From positions 18,749,501 to 18,813,500 of the forward strand of contig NC_079377.1 of NCBI RefSeq assembly GCF_021018895.1: DNA of 64,000 bases. Reading direction: 5' to 3'. A program made the translations under genes and the position numbers. Positions within the stretch are counted from its first letter, which is position 1, and each line of letters starts with the position of its first letter. Origin of the DNA: Seriola aureovittata. Taxonomy: Eukaryota > Chordata > Actinopteri > Carangiformes > Carangidae. The notes under the pieces are model-generated. The model was not told the DNA's origin and searched no databases. It saw nothing but the letters and a program-made list of their open reading frames with translations. This document shows, in pieces, positions 1 to 20,160 of the stretch.

Positions 1-191
1 TGACACTGCTTAATAATAGTGGTGTCGGTGACATTGCTCTAACGCTACGGCTGTAAGTATAATTGAGACATTCACCTTTTATGACACCTAGCTATAACAA
101 AGCTAGGCTACTGTATGTAATTTACAATTTAGCTGCTCATTATGTAAAGAACTTAAGTTAGCAAATTTAGCAAGGTAAAACGTCAATTTAC

Positions 192-258
192 GTCTCAGTT
201 CTTTCAGGTAAGCACCCAGCTGCTCCGGTTCCTCCTCGTCTGAGTCCAACGGTTTCAT
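192..258 (-). CDS. possible first coding exon of an unidentified minus-strand gene
   Basis: On the minus strand an ATG at 258 opens a frame beginning M-K-P-L-D-S-D-E-E-E-P-E-Q and continuing A-Y-L-K-E-L-R. The frame is acidic then helical, and its codon use looks coding. A candidate splice donor (GAGAC/GTAAAT) ends it after position 192. Unspliced, the frame stops at 103-105 after 51 codons. The start context is weak because -3 is T. A ZNF143-like promoter motif lies about 280 bp upstream, which supports a transcription start nearby. I do not recognise the protein, and the remaining exons would lie left of the window. It could also be a chance frame. Confidence 0.3.
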
Positions 259-540
259 TGATGTATAACTGACGTTATTTCACGTTATCTTACTAACCAA
301 ACATGCTAGGCTAACTAAACATGCACAACTACAACAACAACAACGATCATATTTCGCACGTCGTAACGGTCATCGGTTCTCAACGTTGATGTGTTTGTTT
401 TATAAAACCTGTGTGCCCCGGGATGGTTTTCTTCCACCATGTAACCTATGTGACCGCCCCGCGCGGAGTTCAGTCAGTGTGTACATGAATACCAAAACGA
501 GGCAACCATCTGCCAACGGCTCCCACTTCCGAATTCGGAG

Positions 541-557
541 ATGCTGGGAGTTGTAGT
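541..557 (-). promoter_or_regulatory. ZNF143/Staf-type promoter motif
   Basis: On the minus strand the sequence reads GACTACAACTCCCAGCAT, very close to the ACTACAnnTCCCAGnATGC element bound by ZNF143 in many housekeeping and bidirectional vertebrate promoters. It lies upstream of the candidate minus-strand start at 258. Binding is inferred from the motif alone. Confidence 0.5.
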
Positions 558-639
558 CATTGTGTCTCGTCACAATTAGTAGTTTCACGGCTGCGGCCCT
601 GTGGTGAATACGGCGTATTGCAACTTAACACACAAAACC

Positions 640-745
640 TCAGCAGACTTCAGTGGTACGAGCAATGAAGAAGTACTCAGAATACCACAGTGTTACAATA
701 CTTACAAAGTACTGCATTCAAAGTCCCACTTAAGTAAAAATACAG
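640..745. repeat. dispersed teleost repeat (AAGTAC-rich family), fragment
   Basis: The sequence has clustered AAGTACT, CTTAAGTAAAAATACAG and similar units. The same vocabulary recurs near 2926-2990, 20044-20160, 21583-21660, 48500-48625 and 55440-55600, which identifies a dispersed repeat family. I recognise it as a common fish repeat but cannot name the family from memory. Confidence 0.45.
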
Positions 746-2810
746 AAGACCTGACATGATAATCATCACATTATCAATATGCAGGTAGATTTGTCTCAAT
801 ATTATCTGTGTGAACAGATTGACAATCCGTTAAATGTGTGATCTGTAAATATAAAACCTTACACAAATACAAAAAATACATTTGTAAACCCACATAAATA
901 AAATATAAAAAGGATTTGCATATTTCCCAACCTGTGGGTCTGTCCCATCCAAACAAGATATATCGGAGGGGTAATTAAATAAGTAATGGTGAAGAAAAGA
1001 AGAAAAATTTATATAATTCTGTTTTGGTTTTTTTTTAGGACTTTTGTCAAAGTTTTTCTTTTTTGTAAAATATTTGAGAGTTTTATTACCTATTTGGGCC
1101 TGAATCAGCTATTTTAATGAAACAATGTGAGACATTTAGAGGAGAACAACTCATAGATATCTGACAGATGACAAGGGCCCCCAACAAGACACTTCTTTTT
1201 TGTAAGGGGACACAAGAAGAAGGCTGGGAACCACAGGAGAGTATTAAAATGAATTTAAATAGATGGACTTAAAGTAAAATGTTACTGTGTATGAGCCCCA
1301 TATGTAATAGGCCTATTTGTTATATATTTGGCATCTGAACAAAATACAGTTACGGCAAGCCCTTGGTATCAGAAAATAAATCAGCCCTACCTTATACATG
1401 AGCTATAACAACACAAAAGGCTCATGGTGATTTGCAGGGGTGTTTCTTTGAAGAGTGATTTGGAGTTTGTGCCCTGTAGTGGTCAAAAATACAAGTAGTT
1501 ATTTTGGACAATTTTCTGGACATCTAGGTAATTTCCAGTCTCATTTGTTAATTACATTTGACAAGAAAAAGCTTCAATGATTGCCATAGGGAAATTACTG
1601 CTGCAATAGAGAATATGATGCAGATAAGAATATAAACCGCAAGAGAACTATTAATGCAATAAAAATAGCTTGAGAACAATACTGCAGACAAAGAAAGTTA
1701 AGAGTCCTGTAGCTATGGGGTTAAAGTTCCCCTGGTGTTTGGCACTGATCTGCTGCACATTGCCCTCTGTCACTTTCACTTTTTTCATGGCAGGCCAGTG
1801 AGTCACCATCAGACAACTGCGTGCAGAGGCATGCGAACAAAGATCAGATTGCTGATACAAGGTGAATAACAGGGTGATCACTTAGGGGATTATTCAGAAC
1901 TGCTTTCAAATAGGCAATTTGGTTGTGAAATTGTGGACATTTTACATGAAGAAATGGGCAGGCCTATCACTTTATTTCAACCCCTCTATTTAGCATTTAT
2001 AAGAAGCAAATGGTTATAACACACCATAATGTCATATTAAGCATTTATAAGGTGTTTTTAAAGTGTTTAACGATATATTCAACTATCTATTTTAACTCCT
2101 CTTGTGATGCAGTCACAACTGTTTAAAAGGAAAATGAATTATTGACAGTGATTAACATAATGTAACAGCTGTAACAGTTATAATCATGTAAAACAAGTTC
2201 AAGAATATGAAATGTGAAGTATTTGTTTGTTATACTTATTTTTCTTCCTTATTTCCTCTCTGGACCCTCTATAACCTCAGATGTGGAAGTTGGCTCAAGT
2301 TCCTGGCAAATATTAAACAGACCTGGGGGAGTTTCAAATGACATAGTCATGAAAATATTTTTTTAGGCAATGCTCATATATATGTGTGTGTATGTGTGCG
2401 CGCAATGCCGTTCAGTGGAAGGGTGTTTCTCAGATGCTTGTTGCAGCTTACAAAAGGGTCAGACAAAGGTAACCATGGATACACCCTCTTCCTATTGCAC
2501 AGTAAAAGATAACTTCCTCTCGAATGAGTCTTGTCTGTACTTTTGATTTTTGTGACATTTTAGTTTTTCTGAGGAAGAGGCAGTGAGTCAGACCTCGGCG
2601 GGTTCATTCATGAAGAGACATTGTGTTGTAATCCAGATTTGACAGTCTCATTCACAGTTTATTGTGACAGCTCCGGCAGTTGTTGTGTATGTTTGAGTTT
2701 ACCGTTTTCTTTTTGCCCTGAAAAAAAGGCATATTCCAGAGACATTGGAGTGCACCTCACTGTTACATCATGTTAGGGCACTGATAGAGGTTTGGTATCC
2801 CCTGGATCAA

Positions 2811-2920
2811 GGCTGGATTACAAACTGGGCAAAGGAGGCAGGGCCACAGACCCACAGGTGCCCCAAAGCTCCCCATTTATCACATGACAGTGGGTTTGTT
2901 AAGCTAATTGTACCACTAAA
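2811..2920 (+). repeat. dispersed repeat, copy 1 of 2
   Basis: The segment shares GGCTGGAT-AC-AACTGGGCAAA and the following C-rich stretch with 50935-51090, in the same orientation. Both copies can be translated with a W-I-T-N-W-A-K string, but both are followed by divergent sequence. It is best read as two decayed copies of one mobile repeat rather than coding exons. Confidence 0.55.
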
Positions 2921-4247
2921 CTACCAGTGTTGGAAGTACATGTAGTCCTGTACTTAAGTAGCATTTAAGTAACATAATACATGTATGAAGGACATGAATA
3001 TCCACCTGTAGTCCTCCACCCAATAGGACTAGGCATTAACTTGATCTTTCTATTTATCTCTTGTGACCTCTTCAGTCCACATTTCTGATTCCATGCAAAC
3101 TGAACTTAAGAACTTAAAAGTGGAACAAAGTTCATTGTATTGAACATCAGTTTGATTGTTTTACATATGATCTTTTCATACTGATTTCAACACCATTTCA
3201 CACAGTTTTTTAGGTAATCTGTCTTCTCTTGAACACACAGCTCCGTATCTGTCATTTAAATGAATAGTATTTCTTGGGACTGCGTGTCGTTGTGTGTGCT
3301 ACACAACTCTGCATCTTTTTCATTACAGACCACCACTTTTCTGATCAAAATTTTTGAATACGGTTCTTATCTTTGTAATTCATACGCTTGCTTCATAGAA
3401 TCACTTTTACATGACGCTTGCATAGTGAGATTCAATGCACCACATCAGTGAAGCGTTAACACGTCAAGTCAAACAGCGCTCGTCTGCAAAGGTACACTTG
3501 TAGGGAGTGTTTGCATGCTGGGGTATTTCCAGGAAACCACATCAGCTTACCAATCTGACTGTGGTAGGAGCCCACGTAAAACCCTGCAGTCCCACACTTG
3601 TTAAATGTCACCTCTGGCCATGTATACATTTTCTGGCCACATTTATACATATATATATATATATGTATATATGTCACTGCTATACCCCCCCCCCCCTTCT
3701 CCAAACTCCCCCCTCCCACTGAATGATCCACTCCTCCTGAGAGTGGGGGTTCTCTTTTCTTTTTTTCTCAAAGCATGACACTAACATAAGTCTGGAAAGA
3801 ACTAAATAGAGAAAGAAAGCACCTAAGAAAAACATCATTTGAACTTTTTTTTGTATGGAAATGTGTAACAATGAGAAAAAGAAATAAGAACAACGGAGGC
3901 GGAGAGAAGAAAAAGAGAAGAAGAGCTATAACCCAGTTTAGCATTGGAAAATGGTGCACTCCGCCACATCTAACCAAGGCCTCAGTGATCAGTTTATCTG
4001 ATGGCTTTTGCAGCACCCACTGTACTTCCTACACTGGTGATGGACTCGGTGCCAGTGGTGAGCAAATGCTTCTCAGCAAAAACAGATTTAGGCAATGCAT
4101 GGCGTATAGCAGAGGAAGACAATGCTGTAATAAGAGTGCAATGTTGAATTCTGAAAGAGCTCACACAAGCACACTGTATGTGCAAGTGCTTGTAGGAAAG
4201 CACACAACGTGGTTGTGTCGTATATTCCGTGACAGTGCAAGTGCGCG

Positions 4248-4308
4248 CGCACACACACACACACACATACTTTCTCTCCCGCTTAACCAGCCACACTTGC
4301 ACGCGCAT

Positions 4309-4364
<56 letters not shown>
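4248..4364. repeat. CA microsatellite
   Basis: Two CA runs (4248-4267 and about 4311-4362) are separated by a short unique stretch. Open frames here are poly-His/Thr or poly-Cys/Val translations of the repeat and are not genes. Confidence 0.9.
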
Positions 4365-4367
<3 letters not shown>

Positions 4368-6406
4368 GACAGAACTACAGAGACAAGAACCACATTAGAC
4401 AGATTTCAGATTTCTTAATAAAAATAATTCATTTCAGGACGACATATAAATAATTATTGAATCACACAATACAGATATTTTGATATGAATAAATACTTAA
4501 CAAATAAAACCAGGCTTTTTTTCATACAATACCCTATTGTCGAAAGGTCACACAAAGAAACTTCCACACTGTTTGCATGTTTTGTTACACCTTCTGCTCA
4601 TAAGCGGATGCTCTTCCTACTGTTGGAATGTCCCTAAGCGAGTCGGAGTACCATTCCTAAATGCCTCAGCAGCTTCGACAAGTCATGTGCAACTTATGTG
4701 ATCATCTCTCAGTCAAACTCGGTCGGAGCCCCGAAATACTTGTTAAGGGGTCCTGATGAGCTGACCACAAATTGGCCTTTAAATTGATTAAGGTTTGTCT
4801 AGAGGTGATTAAAGCACACAGAGATCTACGTACAGGCCGTCAACACGTGGACTGGCCTGATAGCTTTAGATACAGTTGAATGAAAAGGCAGACCGAGAGC
4901 CTGTTTGTCTATGCTTTTCTAACTAGAGCCACAGATACACGTCTGCCGACTGCAGTGGAATTCTTCAGCAGAATTGTGATGGGAATAATCCACTTCATAT
5001 CACATTTGAGTTAACGTTTTATGCTTGAGGTTATCAATGCAGATAAATAGTTCTTCGCATTCAGCTAAAATAGACACTCATGGAAAGATGGTACCCATTT
5101 GTGGATTTTCAACATGGGGAGAGCTTGATGAGCTCTAATTTCCTGTTACACAGAACTGGAGATGTCTATCTGTGGCACTCTAGTTAGTACAGAATGGTCC
5201 AGGCTGGCCATTTTTAAGGAGGTAACAACAACTGTTTGGCGATTGATGGCACATGTATTTTTTTTTTTTTGGCAGAAATAAAACCAAATATATCAAAATA
5301 CAATAAAAAATCCCCAAACAAATAAAAAAAATCAAAAAAACAAAACAGGAATGTCAGTTTTGCGTATTCCAGACGCACACATGCGCGCGTTGTGTGTGTG
5401 TGTTGGAGATGAGGCATCGGGTTGGAAGGTCCTACAATATGGACCAAGATCCATATTCACAAAAGCATTTTATAGGTGGGGGCACTGATCCAGGATCACT
5501 GATCAGGCCCCTCTGGTCCATAAAATTGTAATCACTACTTAAAGGCAAAACTTATCGAGGATCAGCCTCAATACTGTGCTGTTGTAGCAGCAGCACAAAA
5601 CACATTCAGATAAACAAGATTAGCCAAAGCAGGCAATGGGATTGCTCTCTGAAGTTTTGAAATTGTCGCCTTGGCACATCCAGTGGGGTGGAGCAGAGAG
5701 GAATGAATTCTCTGTGGGTTTGTTTACCTGCACATCACCTCAGGCTGGGGTGGGGCGTGTACAATCTCACAGAGCAGTGTTTGCGTGTGTGTGTGTGTGT
5801 GTGTGTGCATATGTGTGTCATGTTCTCAGTTCTTTCCATAGTTGGCAATCCCCTTGACAGGACTGGAACTACTACATTTGTGTGGATTTGTGTAGGTATA
5901 TGTGCACATGTGTCTATGCGTTTCTAGGTGCTTAAGTGGTCAGTAAACAGGAAAACAACGTCCAAGGCAACAGATCTGTTTTGGAGAAGGGGGGAAGGGG
6001 GGGAGGAAAGGAGGAATAGAAAGAGAATGAGTCCTGTCTCTGCTGTGTTCTCTGCCCTCTGTCTGCTGACACTGCCAGCGTGTTGGCTACAATGGAGAGG
6101 CTTGTATTTCTGTACATGTAGCACCAAAACTAGCAGGGGCCTGCCCTGTCTGTCTCGCACTGTTCAGACGCATGGTCTGTTCTGACTTTTCATATCAAGC
6201 AAGTTCACAATGACAACTTCATGTAACAGATAAGTCATAATACTAAGGTTAATTTGCCTCAAAATATAAACTAACACTGCTATTGACTAATGGAAGAAAA
6301 TCAATTCTTGATCATTCTACAATATTGATTGCAAGAGGCTTTTCTGGCAAATCTCTCTCTAAATGACTGATTTTGGAGAACTAAGCTAAACAGCGGTGAA
6401 CACCAT

Positions 6407-6412
6407 TTTATT
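6407..6412 (-). terminator. candidate tnfaip3 polyadenylation signal
   Basis: AATAAA on the minus strand, about 645 bp downstream of the tnfaip3 stop. It is the first canonical hexamer I see after the stop, but a longer 3'UTR is possible. Confidence 0.3.
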
Positions 6413-7056
6413 TTACTTTCTAGCACTTCACCCGCTTTGCTTTGGCCCAGTTTGCCTCACTTCTGCTTACGACTTCCACAGATTTGTCGCTGGGCTTCCC
6501 CAACTGCTGCATCCCTCACTCTACAGAGCAAATGCTAGACAGACAGGCAGACAGATACACAGGTTGGTTAAGACAGACAGACAGACGGGGGGTATAAATC
6601 CTTGGCTGTGGTCTAGAAAGCAATGTCAGATGCTTCTCGTTATGTCAACATACAATCATTTTGTCCGGCACGATTCACTACGTACCTCTAAATACATATT
6701 GTACACAAGAGTTAAGTCAGTTGCTCTGACATGTAGCCAAACCTCTCACCGTGTTAAGTGCACAGGGCACATCAGATGATAATAATTGCACAAAGAGGTA
6801 TTCTGGAGGCCATGTCTACTGCGAACACACACACACACTCACTCCCCCCCACGTACACACATTCTCTCTTCACATTCTACATGGGGGGTTTGATTTTCAG
6901 GCCATAAGGTTACTAGTTAGTCACTAGCTAGTTAGTTAGTTGGTTAGTTAGTATCAGAGGTGCATTGACTGGCATGGGGCGCCCACAGCAGGGCAGCGGC
7001 TCTAGCGTGCTAGCGATGTGTCATCATCGTTGTTGCGTGCATGGGTACGTATGTGG

Positions 7057-14846
<7,790 letters not shown>

Positions 14847-14963
14847 GGTGGATGGGTGGCCAGGTGGATGGAAGGGGGGGAGGAAGAGGAACGAGGAGAA
14901 GGAAAGGAGGAGGAGGAGGAGGAGGAGGAGGGACCAACTGCCGATGACCAAACAACGTGGAAA
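14847..14963 (-). other. tnfaip3: tnfaip3 exon 2, 5'UTR part
   Basis: A strong polypyrimidine tract ending in CCATCCAG/TTTCC places the exon 2 acceptor just upstream of 14963. The untranslated part contains a CCT triplet run (plus-strand GGA, about 14907-14930). Confidence 0.55.
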
Positions 14964-16647
14964 CTGGATGGAGAGAAGAGGAGCAAGGGAGTGGATATGT
15001 TATTTTTGCTGTAAGGTACAGTAGAAATGAAAAGAACAGACTGGTGGGACTGGGGGGAAATTTTCATTGGAGATTCCCCTTCCTTATTAAATGAGGTTTC
15101 AGACACAACTTAATTTACAGTTTGTTCGGGAAATCACCCAAAACACAGGATCATCCCACTGTGGAGGCTGGGGCTTTTTCACTGGAGATTCTGGTGGGCC
15201 AAATAGAATAAAGTACACAAAGAATCCTTTGTATCCTTGTTTGTTCTTTTAATTCTCCTTTTCATCTTGATGGGTTTTGAGAGTTTCCCCCCAACAGGGC
15301 ATCCCAGTGTCCCACTGAGCTCAAAGCCTTCCAACAATAAATTGGTGTTTTCCAGACTTCGACTGAAGGCCACCCAGGGCTTCCCAGGCTGCTGGGAAGG
15401 TCACACTGACTGCCCCAAAGCCTCGTCCCTCGCCCACACCTTTCTCTAGAGGGCAAAACTGTCGGCCTGCATTAAGTCTTTGTTCAAAACGTGGGGTAAG
15501 TCCGGGAAATGTTCGAAAAATTTCGATACCTGTGCCAGCACAAATATCAAAACAATACTGTTTTCCATAGCATAGCTTGAGGAAGATAAACATTTTTTTT
15601 TCCATCAAACAAAAATATGTGAACCTCCCAATAAATCATTTCATGTTGTCTGAACACAAGGAGCTAAAGTTTGCAAAGTTTTCTGATTTTAATTTGAAAA
15701 TTTCAGTTTAAAGGATAAATAAAAAAGGCTAAGAATATGACTAATCATTTGATCCCAGTACTTAAAAAGGTTCAAAGTCCAGCCTGATATTAGAAGTATA
15801 TTGGAAAAGCAGAGTGACTGATTAAGTGTGACACTCTTTTAAAAGGTTATAAAGGAATATTTCAGCCTCAATGAAGAGCGAGCTGGCACATTTTCAGCTC
15901 ACAGGAAGTAGAAAGTGATGGTCAGCAAGTACGGCCTGGAGTTTTGCTGACTTTTTAACTTGCAACAACATCCTCAAATCAACCACGTAGAAGCTTCCAG
16001 TCAGTTGATACTGCTTAAGTTCCCAATTGCAACACCTGAATATTTAGCTTACAGTGGCCTCTGTGCCTTTACTACTCAAGCAGAAGCAGGTGCAACAACA
16101 GACTAGGCCATGCTAAAGGGCTACTCAGTCACATGAGGAACATGACAACAGACACCTGGATGTCAGTGAGCGCGTTGACACCAGTCATTAATCGGTGTTT
16201 GGTGTGTTGGCACCGCTCAAAGACTTTCAGCAGACAGACAGCGGCACAGTGGTGGACGCTGCGGTTTAGGATGGCTGGCTACACAAAAACACAATAACAG
16301 GAGACTTTGCTGACGTTAAAGGCTTACGTAATTCCAATGACAACTACCTTTGAAACAATGTAGCGTTGAATCGCGTCTCACACCGCGGGTATTGACACAG
16401 TGCAGCGGCGCCGATGCCACATTTCGGCTGTTTAAATGCCCAGTAATCCGCTCGAGGGTGACGTCTTTGTAAACAATGGCTGTCAAAGCCACTGTCGTGA
16501 GCAGGCTTCAAGCTTCCTCCATGTCCCCAGAAACACGACCATACATTACTCAAGGCCCAGACGTGTTGTACAAGCCAAGTCTCACCCCCTTTGGAAAGAA
16601 ACGTTGTCCACATGGGGAGGCACGGGGATGGAGGACGGGTGTCTTAC

Positions 16648-16850
16648 CTGTGTAATATGTCGGGGTAATAACAAAGCCCTCCCGGATGCTCAGGCTAGTC
16701 CTCTCTCAGCCACTTCACTCAGCCTCACCGCAGCGGTCCTCGGCGCCATTCAACCTTCTCTTTCCTTCACTACCAGATCTATTTTGGAGCCCTCGCAGCT
16801 TGCGAAGCCTTTCAAAAGAGTACACACTAACGTTACGTGTACTAACGTTA
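16648..16850 (-). other. tnfaip3: probable non-coding first exon of tnfaip3
   Basis: A strong donor CACAG/GTAAGA on the minus strand ends at 16648, 1.7 kb upstream of the exon 2 acceptor and just downstream of the paired NF-kB sites. Mammalian TNFAIP3 also has an untranslated first exon. The 5' end is not visible; 16850 is an approximate limit set by the poly(A) tract at 16859-16883. Confidence 0.5.
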
Positions 16851-16901
16851 GTTTTTCTAAAAAAAAAAAAAAAAAAAAAAAAAGGAAACAGCCCGAGTCA
16901 A

Positions 16902-16926
16902 GGGGATTTCCACACGGGGACTTTCC
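16902..16926 (-). promoter_or_regulatory. tandem NF-kB sites in the tnfaip3 promoter
   Basis: Two perfect NF-kB decamers lie 15 bp apart: GGGGATTTCC at 16902-16911 and GGGACTTTCC at 16917-16926. The mammalian TNFAIP3 promoter is known for two closely spaced kB elements that drive TNF-inducible feedback. Position just upstream of the inferred first exon supports the same role here. Confidence 0.75.
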
Positions 16927-16939
16927 GTCCACCCATTTT

Positions 16940-17023
16940 CCTCTCTCTCTCTCTCTCTCTCTCTCGCTCTCTCTCGCTCTCTCTCTCTCTCTCGCTCTCT
17001 CTCTCTCTCGCTCTCTCTCTCTC
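16940..17023. repeat. CT/GA microsatellite
   Basis: A CT run of about 84 bp with scattered CG interruptions, immediately upstream of the tnfaip3 NF-kB pair. A GA-rich tract this close to a promoter may affect chromatin, but that is inference. Confidence 0.9.
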
Positions 17024-18361
17024 CTCAGTCACAACCTGGAGTTACAGCTCAGCGCCGCCAGGGGGCGTCTCTATCTGTCTGAGTCAATACTGAAAAGCAA
17101 TTCCCACCTACTGTGCACAAAGGAGCGCCACTGAGGGAGACAGACAGGTCGCGTCATATTCCATTTCATGAGACAGCCTTAGAAATAAATCATTAGCCTG
17201 CAGCGAGACCAGCCTCAGCAAATGAGTAAGGGAACCGAAAGACAAACTCATCACTTGACTATAAGTAGACTTTGACTCGCCGATGTATGCGTGTGTGCGT
17301 TTATTTATGTAGGCTATTTGTGTTTGGATGAGTGCAGGTATTGCAATGATGATGTGATACTGTTCTGACTGTCAGGAAATTATGTTGTAAAATAGACTTT
17401 CTGGCGCTCAGAGAGACTTGATGTCTTGCGCAAGGACACTTCAGAAGCAGATCTGTGCTACCATGGCGGATGCAGAGGTGCATGATTCATTCAGCTCATC
17501 TGCTTCTCCCTGTCTCTTTCTGTCAGTAGTTAGTGAGATAGTTTATTATACCATTTATAGTTTAATACGCATTCAAGTTCAGTAAGTTGGTTATGTTGTT
17601 TATTTTTTTCATCTGCATTGAAGTTCCCAGCCCCCCAAAACTAAAAAAAAAAAAAATACAGTTGCAGCAGTGAAAATAACATAACTTCTTACATACAACA
17701 TTACATTCCAAACACCATCTTTGTCTCATGTGCAAAGTCTACAAATAAAAATGTGTTCCATTCTTCTTCCCAAAAAACAGCAAAACAACAAAAAGGCTTA
17801 ATTATATAATGAGTAATAATTCATGAAACAGAGTTTGTCTTCAATCTCTCCTAAATCAGATTAAACCAACTGCATCCATAGCTAATTGCAATGTACTTGA
17901 ACGTGACTAGACACACAGAAACCTTTGACTCCTCTGCTTCACATATGGCTCTACAAGTTAGCTGTTTTTCTTAATTTAGTTTTGCACCAAACATTGACAG
18001 ACCTCATCATCTTCCCTCATACATATTAAACAAAAAGGCACAGCATGCGTCACCCGACATCCAGCCTGACTGTGGCTGTCAGAGAAGTTAAGACACTTAA
18101 ACTCTGCATGTGTCAAATCACAAGTACCTTTGTACACCTGCAGTTATGGTGGTTAACAAGCTGTTTTATCAGTGGCTGAGTGTGGCAAAGTACACCAACT
18201 GTTTTTCTGCGGTCTACCAATATAGAAGCTACAGTAGAGGAGCTGTCACAACTCTTTTGTTCCAACTGTCACAATCGACTTGCTGGTGTTGCACGTGTGA
18301 GCATGATCGGTGAGATTGAAAGGCATGATGCATTTAGTTCAACAATTTGCTTGGATGTAGA

Positions 18362-18404
<43 letters not shown>

Positions 18405-20043
18405 ATAGAGAGAGAGAAAGGTCAGTGTTTGCCTATATAGATTATTCATGCTTGTGCCCATAGTTCCCACACATTTTAAAATGTATTCGCTGCAACAAGT
18501 TATTTTCATTAGTTTCATTAGTTTTCAATTCATCATTTAGCCGTGAGCCAAGATTGTTCTTTATCTGTCTGACCAATACCCTAAAATCCCAAAGTTTTCA
18601 ATGATATTAAACAGAGTTAAGGAGCAAAGCTTCCCCACTGCATCTGGAAACACTATTTGGTATTTTGCTTGACGAAGGACTATCACTGTTCACTATCACA
18701 GTTTTTGTCATTAATTTTTTTCCTCAGTTGACTGATAAATTAATCAATTAATCGATTTATCTTTTCATTGCTAAGAATGCTGCCATGACACACAGCACAT
18801 TTCACATCATCTTTATTTTTAAAAAGCCTAACAGTAATTCAAAGCAGCTTTACCGAGAATCTGTCCTCCAGATGTTTGATATACAAAGTGGAAAATCATC
18901 CTAACTGTGGAGTAAAACTTCACTGTGGACAGTTTCCCAGATTTACCAGTGCCAGGGCAAAAATTTTTATCTTATCTATACCTGTTGTTATCCATCTAAA
19001 GCGGACAAACAACTGTGCTGACTCACTCCTCACTTTCTATTTTCTTTTCCCTTCCCTGTGGGAAGACTCCTTGTTCCGTGTTGTGCCCAAAACACTGGAA
19101 ACCACAGTTGCTTTCCCACCTACTCATGTGGGGAACAGAAACTCTGACAATCACCTGACCGCATGGATTCTTGTGGAATGAGTTCACTGATTCGGCCTCA
19201 CCTTTAACGCTCCAAATGGGCAGGATGGCCTTGCCCCAAAGTTGACATTAGACATACACATCAGTCTGAACAAATACAATGCCACAAATGCCTTCTGAAT
19301 CAGCGTTTGATAAATTCCTGACACACTTGAAAAATGCTCTGATGAGGCTATTTACGAGGCTATTATTATTAATGCTGATGATTTAACTGTTTACAGGTTC
19401 CTTGCGGGATCACATGCTGGCTGACTCACAGGTTAGGATGATCAATACTAGCTGGTTGTGGAAGCGGTGAGAGCCAAACACCACAGTCATCAGCACATGG
19501 GAAACCCCCGAATAGTACAATGGCCCACTTCGTTTGTTCCAAATCACCAGGTGGTTCAATATGAGCAATATTATTAGTTCCTTGCTGTCCAAATCTTTCA
19601 CAGCATTACCGTACATGGGATGATCAGATCCAACGCTTGCTGAGAAGAGTGTCAAAAAGAAATCACCCCTGGATTATTTCTGAGTGTGAAAGAATCTCTC
19701 AAGAATCCCCCCAAATGTATCGATGAAGTTGAACTTTCCACTAATTAGATGTCCTATGTCAGACCTACCTGCCATACTACAGCAAGTCATATGTATGTAA
19801 GTGTAGTTATAGTCATGCAACTCAACTTTGGTACTGTGAATTTCCTCATAAATTCAGTCTGGAAAGATTAAAAAAAAAGATTTAAATCTAGTATAATTTC
19901 TTAAAAACTTTCTACTCAAATTTGAATGTCACATCTTTCCTTTACACACAGCAAAACATCCTTTGGCATGTCACTATGTCTGGTATTGTTACTGTAGCAC
20001 AACTGAAAATCCTTATTTTTCTTTAATCAGCATAACTATCGTG

Positions 20044-20160
20044 CAGTGGTGGAATGTAGCCAAGTACATGAATGTAAAGTACTGTGAGTACTGAGAGGAA
20101 AATATTGTTTATTTTTACTTCACTACATGTATTTAACAGCAGTAGTTATTTTACAAATTA
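20044..20160. repeat. AAGTAC-rich dispersed teleost repeat
   Basis: The segment begins AGTGGTGGAATGTAGCCAAG and contains TACTTCACTACATGTATTT. This is the clearest copy in the window of the family also seen near 640, 2926, 21583, 48500 and 55440. Confidence 0.6.

Larger units (their letters stand above)
600..6400. other. intergenic DNA, no gene seen
   Basis: No frame in this stretch resembles a known protein or carries splice-bounded coding sequence. It holds dispersed repeats (about 640-745, 2811-2920, 2926-2990), a C/TA-rich simple-sequence stretch (3648-3720) and CA microsatellites (4248-4267, 4311-4362, 6826-6837). The right part is downstream of tnfaip3. Confidence 0.6.

Noticed and set aside
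203..212. Plus-strand splice donor-like TTTCAGGTAAGC
   Set aside because: It lies inside the coding-like minus-strand frame and no plus-strand exon precedes it.
3871..4398. 175-codon plus-strand frame
   Set aside because: Its C-terminal half is a translated CA microsatellite, and the rest has no recognisable protein or splice context.
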